Shown here: positions 1 through 7,094 of the stretch, in pieces
How positions within the stretch are numbered: position 1 is the first letter of the stretch
How the letters are laid out: each line of letters starts with the position of its first letter
DNA from: Oscillospiraceae bacterium
GTDB taxonomy: Bacteria > Bacillota > Clostridia > UMGS1810
Length of the DNA: 64,000 nucleotides
Assembly: GCA_015068825.1 (NCBI GenBank)
Contig: SVJU01000001.1
Location: 216,432-280,431 of the forward strand
Direction: 5' to 3'
Notes under the pieces: generated by a model
The model's input: only the letters and a program-made list of their open reading frames with translations
Told to the model about the DNA's origin: nothing
The model's database searches: none
Program-made: the position numbers and the translations under genes

Positions 1-2
1 TA

Positions 3-92
3 ATAGGTTGGGGAAATCTTATTTTAATATGGATGGGATTAATGATAATAGGAGTTCTGGTTTCGCTGCCTGTTAAGAAAAAATTAAATTAA
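3..92 (+). CDS. C-terminal fragment of a membrane protein truncated by the window start (…IGWGNLILIWMGLMIIGVLVSLPVKKKLN*)
   Basis: Open frame from the window edge to TAA at 90-92; hydrophobic helix plus basic tail. Confidence 0.5.
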   Translation: MGWGNLILIWMGLMIIGVLVSLPVKKKLN

Positions 93-104
93 GACATATA
101 GTTA

Positions 105-587
105 TCATAAATTATTTGCATCATTTGTTTTTACAAATGATGCTTTTTCTTTGAATTTAAATATGGTATGACCAAAAAACTTGTAGTAGGGAACAGGTTG
201 TATATTAAATACATAGTAGTTTATCACATCTGCAAGAATAATGCCAAGAATTGAAATAACAATCCAGATAAGACTGTATGGAAGCGATATAATTCCGTAA
301 AAGTTAAAAGGAACATTGCTGTAATCCCACATAGGATTAAGATTGAAAATAAAAAATATACCGCCTACAATAAGTTCAACACCTGTTACAATAAAAGATC
401 CTATAATCCCCTGCAAAAGTATGTCAATATACCATGATATTTTTTCGTTTATGCTGTCAATAACAATTAAAATAATTCCTCCGCATAATCCCATTAAAGG
501 ATACGAATATCCTCTGTAACATACTTCAATGGTAATGTATGTGCAAAAACCTGTTAAAAATAATACTGCATATCGCAAAGTTTTCAT
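105..587 (-). CDS. Small multi-pass membrane protein, putative ABC transporter permease type (CmpB-like family)
   Basis: 160-aa ORF, several hydrophobic helices, resembles the putative ABC-transporter type IV (CmpB) family. Confidence 0.55.
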   Translation of the reverse strand: MKTLRYAVLFLTGFCTYITIEVCYRGYSYPLMGLCGGIILIVIDSINEKISWYIDILLQGIIGSFIVTGVELIVGGIFFIFNLNPMWDYSNVPFNFYGIISLPYSLIWIVISILGIILADVINYYVFNIQPVPYYKFFGHTIFKFKEKASFVKTNDANNL

Positions 588-743
588 ATTAAAACCCCGT
601 TAATAAAATAATTTACAAAATTAGTATTAGCAATAATATTGAATTTAACAGAAAAAATAAAAAAACTATATATATAATCATATATTAAGCTACATATATT
701 TTTGTATTAATGTTAAAATATTAAAGAAGGAGTTGAATTTGTA

Positions 744-1583
744 ATGGAACAAATAACATCTGAGTTGATACAAAAATATAAATTGCATTTATTAAATGAA
801 GAAAAAGCTAATGCAACAACTGAAAAATATATCAGAGATATTATGGCTTTTTTAAATTGGACAGGAGGTAAAAAAGTATCTAAAGAAACAGTTCTTTCAT
901 ACAAAGAGTATTTGATAAAGACATATGCACCGGCAAGTGTAAATGCTGCTTTGTCATCGCTGAACAACTTTTTTAGCTATAACGAATGGTATCATTTAAG
1001 AGTAAAGGCTTTAAAAATTCAAAAACAGATTTTTTTGGAAAATGAAAAAGAACTGACAAAAACAGAATATGAAAGACTTATTAATGCAGCAAAATCAAAA
1101 AAGAACAAAAGACTTTTTTATCTTATGCAAACTATTTGTTCAACAGGTATAAGAGTTTCTGAACTTAAATTTATAACTGTTGAAGCAATTTCTAAAGCGC
1201 AGGCCCAAATTAATTGTAAAGGAAAAATGCGTGTAGTAATTATTCCAAACAAGCTTTGCAGAATTTTAAAAGAATATGCCAGAAAATCTGGAATAAAGAG
1301 TGGAAGCATATTTGTAACAAAAACAGGAAAACCCATTGACAGATCAAATATATGGTCTGATATGAAAAAGCTCTGTAAGCTTGCAAATGTAGCAAAAGAA
1401 AAAGTATTTCCGCATAATTTAAGACATTTGTTTGCACGAACATTTTATTCTATTCAAAAGGATATAGTACGTCTTGCAGATGTTTTGGGACACTCAAGTG
1501 TAAATACAACAAGAATTTATACAATGGAAAACTGTGATGTTCATCGAAAACAGATACAAAAATTAGGATTATTAATGTGCTGA
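744..1583 (+). CDS. Tyrosine recombinase / phage-type integrase (XerC/D-like)
   Basis: Catalytic motifs: TGIRVSEL (Arg), CKGKMRVVIIP (Lys), HNLRH (HxxR), LGHSSVNTTRIYT (His…Tyr); SAM-like N-terminal domain. Confidence 0.93.
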   Translation: MEQITSELIQKYKLHLLNEEKANATTEKYIRDIMAFLNWTGGKKVSKETVLSYKEYLIKTYAPASVNAALSSLNNFFSYNEWYHLRVKALKIQKQIFLENEKELTKTEYERLINAAKSKKNKRLFYLMQTICSTGIRVSELKFITVEAISKAQAQINCKGKMRVVIIPNKLCRILKEYARKSGIKSGSIFVTKTGKPIDRSNIWSDMKKLCKLANVAKEKVFPHNLRHLFARTFYSIQKDIVRLADVLGHSSVNTTRIYTMENCDVHRKQIQKLGLLMC

Positions 1584-1594
1584 AAAACAAAAAC

Positions 1595-1613
1595 CACATA
1601 ATTGATATTATGT
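1595..1613 (-). repeat. Inverted repeat, left copy (IR-L) of a 19-bp site ACATAATATCAATTATGTG
   Basis: Exact reverse complement of 1869-1887. Confidence 0.9.
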
Positions 1614-1684
1614 TGTATACAATTTGATACGGACTTATTACTTCACTTTATTTTTACTGAAATTTTTCTGATTTATTAAAAATA

Positions 1685-1750
1685 AGCACAGTAAAAAGAC
1701 CAATGTCAAAAAAATCAACAAACATTGGCCTGTTTACTATGCTCTTTTTT
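1685..1750 (+). terminator. Rho-independent terminator for the recombinase gene, inside the putative invertible segment
   Basis: 22-bp arms with 3 mismatches (AGCACAGTAAAAAGACCAATGT … ACATTGGCCTGTTTACTATGCT) followed by CTTTTTTT. Confidence 0.75.
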
Positions 1751-1802
1751 TGTATTTTGCTTAATTTTTTATAAATGATGGGGTGTTTTACAATATGTAA
1801 TA

Positions 1803-1831
1803 TTGACAACATATACCTTTAATGGTATAAT
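1803..1831 (+). promoter_or_regulatory. Perfect consensus housekeeping promoter (TTGACA-17 bp-TATAAT) between the inverted repeats
   Basis: TTGACA 1803-1808, 17-bp spacer, TATAAT 1826-1831. Confidence 0.85.
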
Positions 1832-1868
1832 TCCAATATATTTAATATATATTTTATATCATTTAACC

Positions 1869-1887
1869 ACATAATATCAATTATGTG
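1869..1887 (+). repeat. Inverted repeat, right copy (IR-R), ACATAATATCAATTATGTG
   Basis: Exact reverse complement of 1595-1613; itself a near-palindrome (CACATAAT-ATCA-ATTATGTG). Confidence 0.9.
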
Positions 1888-1890
1888 AGG

Positions 1891-1933
1891 AATGCCCAAT
1901 CACATAATATCAATTATGTAATAGGCATTTTTT
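1891..1933 (+). terminator. Terminator-like hairpin containing IR-3
   Basis: AATGCC(1891-1896)/GGCATT(1924-1929) outer stem, CACATAAT/ATTATGT inner stem, then TTTTTT. Confidence 0.7.
1902..1919 (+). repeat. Third copy of the site (IR-3), direct repeat of IR-R
   Basis: 18-bp identity ACATAATATCAATTATGT, 33 bp downstream of IR-R. Confidence 0.88.
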
Positions 1934-2173
1934 ATTTGTGCCTTTAATTAGTCAGTTTAACTGAATAATTATTTATTGTAGTTATGCTCAAAAGTTCCCG
2001 GACACCTTATATCAATCTTTGATTGTGATTTTTTGGGAGGTGTTCTAATTTTCCCCCGCATGAGATTTGTTTGGGTAATGCAACCAGTATTTGTGAAGGG
2101 AGGATAGTTTGAAATCGGGCTTTTAGAAAAAGCAAAAACAAATTTATAACACAAAGAAAAGGAGAAAACATTT

Positions 2174-5100
2174 ATGAAGAACGCAAAAAGAAGTATATCC
2201 TTGCTCGTTGTATTTGCAATGATTTTTTGCAGTATGTCATTAACAGCTTTTGCAGAAGAAATTGAGGTTACAGATTATGAAACTTTAATGGAGGCAATAG
2301 GCAGTGCAAATGATGAAGATGTAATTAAACTTACATCCGATATTACCGCTACAGGTAAAATTGATGTTTCGGGAAAAAAATTAACTATTGATTTGAATGG
2401 TAAAACTTTGTACTTAACTGTTTCGGATACACATTTTAATAATGATGCTTCCGTTACAATTTCGGGTGGAGAAAATAAAGACGGAAAAATTGACATCAGC
2501 GGTGTTGACAGTGCAGGCGACTGCATTTTGGGAATTGGTGACCGTTCAACAAAAGGTATATTAACATTGGAAAATGTTAATATTGTTGGTGACGGATACA
2601 ATTCAGGATTTGCGGTTTTTATGATTTATTCAGGTGATGAATTAAATGCTTTAAATATAGAAGGCGGTTCGATTAATTTGTCAAATGAAAATTCGTCAGC
2701 AGGCGGTGTTATTAAAAATCAGAACGGAGCCGGAAATCAGGGTATTGTAAATATAACAGGCACTTTGATGGAGCTTGATAATATCAGCAGAGGAATTTCG
2801 GGTACTACAGCTGTTTTTGACGATGTCGATTTAACAATTACAGGCGGAGATAATGGGATTAACGGAAGTGCGCTTACAATAAAAAACGGTTGCCAGATTA
2901 ATATTTCTGGTGGCACAGGTCGTGCAATTACAATTACCGATTATGATGTAACTATTGAAAATTCAACTCTCAACCTTTCTGATATGGGTGAAGCTGAAAT
3001 AAGATTTAAAACAAATAATAATCTTGCAATAGATGAAAGTTCTTCTCTTTCAGAATGCAATGTTGTTGTAGATACAAGTGCTACAATTAACAGCGATGAT
3101 GTGACAGATGGTGCGGTTGTGAAGGCCGAAGAAGGTGAAATAAGTGTAACTCAGATTTTGGGTGAAGGAACAGAAGCATCACCTTATTTAATAGGAACAA
3201 AAGAAGAACTTGAAATGTTCCGTGATAATGTAAATAATGGAAATACATATAGCGGTAAATATATAAAGCTTACTTCTGATATTGACCTTTCAGAAGAAGA
3301 AAACTGGACTCCTATAGGATTAAGCAATACTATACCATTTTTGGGATATTTTGATGGCGGCAATTTTACAATCAGCAATCTTACAATTAATAATAATACA
3401 AATGATATGGTAGGTTTGTTTGGTTATGTTAAAGGCTCAGGTATGACAGGATTGGAAATACCAACCATCCAGAATTTAAAGCTTACAAATGTAAATGTAA
3501 TGGTTGATGATGCATCAAGTCGTGTTGCTGCTTTGGTTGGAAACTCATTTGTAGGTGTTATTAAAAATGTTTTTGTAAAGGGAAATGTTTCAGGCGGAAA
3601 ATGGACCGGCGGTATAGCAGGAAACTGTTATGCTTATTTTGATAATTGTTCATTTGAAGGTACAGTAACAAGCAACAATCAGGCAGGCGGAATTGCAGGT
3701 GCTGGTGATGCTCGTTCTTATAATTGCTATGTTGCGGCTGATATTACTGCTAAATGGTGGGCAGGCGGTATTGTAGGTAATGGACAGGAAGGTGCATCTG
3801 CGGTTAATTGTTATGTTAAAGGTAAAGTAACAACATTAAATAACTATGTGTTTGGTGTTGGTGGAATTGCAGGTGTAGCCGGACATGGATATGCGTCAAG
3901 TATTTTTAAAGATAATTATTTTGATGGAGAAGTTTATATTGGTGAAACAAAAGTTGATACACCTGTTATTGGTGTTGTAAATTCATCAAATGATGATATT
4001 AAAACTACTGTTTCAGGTAATTCATGGAATTCAGACTGCTATCCTTCAAATCTTGATGTAGCTATTGTTGGAGCTGACAGTTTTGAAAACAGTGAGCCTA
4101 CTTATGAAGAATATAAAACTGCGGCAAAAGAAACTTTGGAAAGAAATCACAATCTTGTAATGCTTGAAAGTGACCTTTACTATATAGATGCAGAAAATGC
4201 TGATGATGTAACAATTATGAGCTTTTCCGAAGTAACAAGTGAGGATATTGCAACTGCAATTGAAAATCCAAAGCCTGTAAGAATTGGCGGCGTTGGTTTT
4301 GACACACTTTCAGATGCAGTGGCAGCAGTAAAAGATAATGAAGTAATTGTTCTTTTGACTAATAACGATGAGGTCATTGAAGTTAATAAAACAATAAAAT
4401 TTGTTATAGATACAGCTACATTTGAGTTTGCTGGTGAAATAAAAGCCGGAAACAGAACAACCATTACGCCTGTTACTGTGGGAGAAAAAACAACATATGA
4501 ATGTATATACACTGCTCTTTCAGGTGATGATGGTGCAATTGTATCTGCTTATACAGTTAAATTTAATACTAATGGCGGAAGTAAAATAGAAAGTATAAAA
4601 GTAAAAAGAAATATGATTTTAGATGAGCCTGAAAATCCTAAAAAAGATGGATATGAATTTGCAGGCTGGTATAAGGATGAAAACTTAAGTAAGGAATATG
4701 ATTTTAGCAGTAAGATAATGGGAAATATTACTCTTTATGCTAAATGGATTGAAAACAGCACTTCTGCAGGTAGCAGTACAGGTGGTTCATCTTCAGGTTC
4801 AAGCAGTGGCAGTATCGTTCAAATTCCTGAAAAAACTCCGGATACGTCTATAACACAACCTCAAAAATGGGATAATCCGTTTGATGATGTATCAGAAAAT
4901 GACTGGTATTATGAAGCGGTAGAATATGTATATAAGAATGAATTTCTCAAAGGTGTAAATGATAATACATTTGCTCCTTCAACAAAAATAAACCGTGCTA
5001 TGCTTGTGACAGTTTTATACCGTATGGAAGGCGAGCCTGATGTAACTGATGATAGCGGTTTTGCTGATGTTGAAAAAGGCAGTTATTATGAAAAAGCTGT

Positions 5101-5422
5101 TATATGGGCAAAAGAAAACGGAATTGTTAACGGTATTGCAGAATTGGAATTTGCTCCGCAAAAAGATTTGACAAGAGAGCAAATTGCCGCAATTCTTTAC
5201 AGATATGCTGAATTTAAGAATATGGATACATCTTTTGAAGAAAAAGATGTTACTGCGTATGATGATTATGATTTGATTTCTGAATATGCTTTACCTGCAA
5301 TAAAATGGGCTAATGCAAAAGGATTAATAAATGGCAGAACAGAAAACACACTAAATCCATCTGACAGTGCTACAAGAGCCGAAATCTCAGCAGTACTTTT
5401 AAGATTTATGCAATCAAAATAA
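2174..5422 (+). CDS. Secreted surface protein: signal peptide, repeat/GLUG-like beta-rich region, InlB-B (Listeria-Bacteroides) type repeat, Ser/Gly linker, three C-terminal SLH domains
   Basis: MKNAKRSISLLVVFAMIFCSMSLTAFAEE signal; VKFNTNGGSKIES…GYEFAGWYKDENL…ITLYAKW repeat; three FxDVxxxxWYxxAVxxxxxxGxxxG…R-type SLH repeats; RBS AAAGGAG. Confidence 0.93.
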   Translation: MKNAKRSISLLVVFAMIFCSMSLTAFAEEIEVTDYETLMEAIGSANDEDVIKLTSDITATGKIDVSGKKLTIDLNGKTLYLTVSDTHFNNDASVTISGGENKDGKIDISGVDSAGDCILGIGDRSTKGILTLENVNIVGDGYNSGFAVFMIYSGDELNALNIEGGSINLSNENSSAGGVIKNQNGAGNQGIVNITGTLMELDNISRGISGTTAVFDDVDLTITGGDNGINGSALTIKNGCQINISGGTGRAITITDYDVTIENSTLNLSDMGEAEIRFKTNNNLAIDESSSLSECNVVVDTSATINSDDVTDGAVVKAEEGEISVTQILGEGTEASPYLIGTKEELEMFRDNVNNGNTYSGKYIKLTSDIDLSEEENWTPIGLSNTIPFLGYFDGGNFTISNLTINNNTNDMVGLFGYVKGSGMTGLEIPTIQNLKLTNVNVMVDDASSRVAALVGNSFVGVIKNVFVKGNVSGGKWTGGIAGNCYAYFDNCSFEGTVTSNNQAGGIAGAGDARSYNCYVAADITAKWWAGGIVGNGQEGASAVNCYVKGKVTTLNNYVFGVGGIAGVAGHGYASSIFKDNYFDGEVYIGETKVDTPVIGVVNSSNDDIKTTVSGNSWNSDCYPSNLDVAIVGADSFENSEPTYEEYKTAAKETLERNHNLVMLESDLYYIDAENADDVTIMSFSEVTSEDIATAIENPKPVRIGGVGFDTLSDAVAAVKDNEVIVLLTNNDEVIEVNKTIKFVIDTATFEFAGEIKAGNRTTITPVTVGEKTTYECIYTALSGDDGAIVSAYTVKFNTNGGSKIESIKVKRNMILDEPENPKKDGYEFAGWYKDENLSKEYDFSSKIMGNITLYAKWIENSTSAGSSTGGSSSGSSSGSIVQIPEKTPDTSITQPQKWDNPFDDVSENDWYYEAVEYVYKNEFLKGVNDNTFAPSTKINRAMLVTVLYRMEGEPDVTDDSGFADVEKGSYYEKAVIWAKENGIVNGIAELEFAPQKDLTREQIAAILYRYAEFKNMDTSFEEKDVTAYDDYDLISEYALPAIKWANAKGLINGRTENTLNPSDSATRAEISAVLLRFMQSK

Positions 5423-5424
5423 TT

Positions 5425-5494
5425 AAAAAAAGGGAAGTGATTTGCCGTTCAAATTTTTCGTTCTCCCTCGTGCGGCAAATCATGGACCTTTTAA
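5425..5494. other. Long stem-loop downstream of the SLH gene
   Basis: TGATTTGCCG (5438-5447) / CGGCAAATCA (5473-5482), flanked by AAAAGG…CCTTTT; no canonical U-tract adjacent. Confidence 0.6.
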
Positions 5495-5578
5495 TGTGGT
5501 TATGTTTTATTATAAAAATGGTAAAGTATATATTAAAATCACTATCGTATTAAATTACAACAACCTGAGGTGATAACA

Positions 5579-5761
5579 ATGTGTAGAAATAAACTTTGCC
5601 CTACCTGTAAAACAGGAAGCGATTATTTAAAAATTGATGATAAAGAGCCGATGTGTCCGTATTTAAGTATGTATAAAGGCAAAAAATGCAGTATGTATAA
5701 AAAAATAAAAGACAAAAATGATTTTGAAAGAATTTTTAAATTTTCGCAAAATAAAAAGTGA
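5579..5761 (+). CDS. Small Cys-rich hypothetical protein (MCRNKLCPTCKTGSDY…)
   Basis: 60-aa ORF with RBS GAGGTGA upstream of ATG 5579; followed by a terminator. Confidence 0.6.
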   Translation: MCRNKLCPTCKTGSDYLKIDDKEPMCPYLSMYKGKKCSMYKKIKDKNDFERIFKFSQNKK

Positions 5762-5780
5762 TACAATTATTTCCATAAAA

Positions 5781-5808
5781 AAGAAGGCTTTACAAAGCCT
5801 TCTTTTTT
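5781..5808. terminator. Bidirectional rho-independent terminator
   Basis: AAGAAGGCTTT-AC-AAAGCCTTCTT + T-run. Confidence 0.85.
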
Positions 5809-5857
5809 GCATTATTGTGAACACAATAAGGAGTCGGGTTCTTATTTTAAAAGCGTG

Positions 5858-6076
5858 TTAATTATTTTCAGCACGTCTTTCAATTTTTGCAATATTGTCA
5901 AAATTTTCAAAATCATCATAGCCAATATGCTGCATTTCGTGTTTGTATGCCTTTTTTTGTATATCGGGTGCAAGGTTACTGTTAATATATACATTATATG
6001 TTAAATCGGGATTTGTTACAGTAACTCCCCGTATTGTATGCGGCAATGATATAAATCTTATTATGACATTATTCAT
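5858..6076 (-). CDS. Short ImmA/IrrE-like zinc metallopeptidase
   Basis: 72 aa with HEMQH (HExxH) in AYKHEMQHIGYDDF; directly downstream of an XRE repressor. Confidence 0.65.
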   Translation of the reverse strand: MNNVIIRFISLPHTIRGVTVTNPDLTYNVYINSNLAPDIQKKAYKHEMQHIGYDDFENFDNIAKIERRAENN

Positions 6077-6077
6077 T

Positions 6078-6431
6078 CTAATTTGTACTCCTCAAAGCTT
6101 CTATAATTGCTACTGCTTTTTCAACATCTTCTTTTGTTGCTTTGCTGCTTACATTAAACAGCATTCTCATTTCGGGCCTTGTTCTGAGTTCCTCAAGGTA
6201 TTGCATAATTTCTGTTTCGTCTTCTTTTTTTTCTTCTTCAATACCCATAATTTCAAGAGGAGATACCTTTAAAACATTTGCCAAAAGTGCAATTTTATCT
6301 CTTTTCATATTTTCTATAAATCCGGTTTCCCACTTTTTAACTGTGCTTTTTCCCACATTGCATGCCTTGCCAATGTCTTCAAGTGTAAGCCCTAATTCTT
6401 TTCTTCTTGTAAAAATATCAAACTTTTCCAT
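6078..6431 (-). CDS. XRE-family HTH repressor (phage/ICE ImmR-like)
   Basis: HTH RRKELGLTLEDIGKACNVGKSTVKKWETG; start set to the internal ATG (MEKFDIF) after AAGGAGG; ORF track runs to 6452. Confidence 0.85.
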   Translation of the reverse strand: MEKFDIFTRRKELGLTLEDIGKACNVGKSTVKKWETGFIENMKRDKIALLANVLKVSPLEIMGIEEEKKEDETEIMQYLEELRTRPEMRMLFNVSSKATKEDVEKAVAIIEALRSTN

Positions 6432-6456
6432 AAAAACCTCCTTGCCTTCCAATTAC

Positions 6457-6485
6457 ATTATACGACAAAAGTTTCCAAAAAGCAA
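6457..6485 (-). promoter_or_regulatory. Repressor promoter (TTGCTT-17-TATAAT, reverse strand) overlapping an operator
   Basis: Reverse complement TTGCTTTTTGGAAACTTTTGTCGTATAAT; operator copy at 6471-6486. Confidence 0.65.
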
Positions 6486-6623
6486 CAATTTTTTGTAAAA
6501 ATTTAAAAAAAGTTTGCTAAAAGGTTGACAAAAGGAAACAATGGTATTATAATTTTAGTATCCTAAAGGAAACTTTTGGCAAAAAATAAATTTTTTTGAC
6601 TATTTTAGTTTCTTAAAAGAAAC
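6471..6623. repeat. Array of four 16-bp operator-like palindromes, consensus near GTTTCCtaaAGGAAAC
   Basis: 6471-6486 GTTTCCAAAAAGCAAC; 6524-6539 GTTGACAAAAGGAAAC; 6558-6573 GTATCCTAAAGGAAAC; 6608-6623 GTTTCTTAAAAGAAAC. Confidence 0.75.
6525..6553 (+). promoter_or_regulatory. Perfect consensus promoter (TTGACA-17-TATAAT) of the repressed gene
   Basis: TTGACA 6525-6530, TATAAT 6548-6553; operator 6524-6539 overlaps the -35. Confidence 0.85.
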
Positions 6624-6638
6624 AAAGGAGGGAGTTAA

Positions 6639-7031
6639 ATGTCATATAATATCGTAACAAAAGAGGAATTATCGCAGCTTAGCTGTCTTAATAAGGAGAT
6701 AAAGGGGATAAGTGAGCGAATAGCAGGGTTAAAATATAAAATAAAAACACTAAAATATAATTTTACCAAAAAAGAATGTGAAGAAATGGAAAAAGAAATC
6801 GAAAACCTTGTTGATTTTCTTTTTATAAGACAGAAAAAATGTATTGATGAGCAAAAGAAGCTTGAAACTTTTATTGAAAAAATTCCTTATCCTGATTTAA
6901 GAAATATTTTTGCATTAAGATATATAAATGGTCTTTGCTGGCAACAAGTAGCATTCAGCATAGGTGAGTATGATGAGAGCTATGTTCGCAAAAAGCATAA
7001 TGCTTATTTAAAAAAACTTAGTCTTAAATAA
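6639..7031 (+). CDS. Phage-type regulator with sigma-70 region 4-like C-terminus (DUF1492/ArpU-like)
   Basis: Coiled coil followed by YPDLRNIFALRYINGLCWQQVAFSIGEYDESYVRKKHNAYLKKL; RBS AAAGGAGGG. Confidence 0.65.
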   Translation: MSYNIVTKEELSQLSCLNKEIKGISERIAGLKYKIKTLKYNFTKKECEEMEKEIENLVDFLFIRQKKCIDEQKKLETFIEKIPYPDLRNIFALRYINGLCWQQVAFSIGEYDESYVRKKHNAYLKKLSLK

Positions 7032-7094
7032 CTTTACATATTTTGTAATTTGTGTTATATTAAATGTATGAATGCTATTTAATAAGGTGATTTT

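Noticed and set aside
713-967. Minus-strand ORF overlapping the recombinase, and many similar 60-120 aa antisense ORFs in the track (e.g. 1118-1336, 2275-2601, 4180-4512, 39079-39453, 57315-57641)
   Set aside because: They lie antisense to well-supported genes, have low-complexity or codon-shadow composition and no convincing RBS or family motif.
1866-1922. Minimal CRISPR array
   Set aside because: Only three copies in mixed orientation, near-palindromic, AT-rich, uneven spacing and no cas genes; better explained as recombination sites/hairpins.
1985-2130. c-di-GMP riboswitch upstream of the SLH gene
   Set aside because: Superficial similarity (GGGTAATGCAACC) but the conserved cores of c-di-GMP-I and -II are not present; kept only as an unspecified structured leader.
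5943-6498. Plus-strand ORFs 5943-6272 and 6142-6498
   Set aside because: Antisense to the repressor/ImmA-like pair; poly-Phe and Ser/Ile-rich translations typical of shadow ORFs.
744-7031. A single intact prophage or ICE spanning the recombinase and the repressor switch
   Set aside because: No replication, packaging, structural, relaxase or conjugation genes between them and no flanking direct repeats that I could identify.
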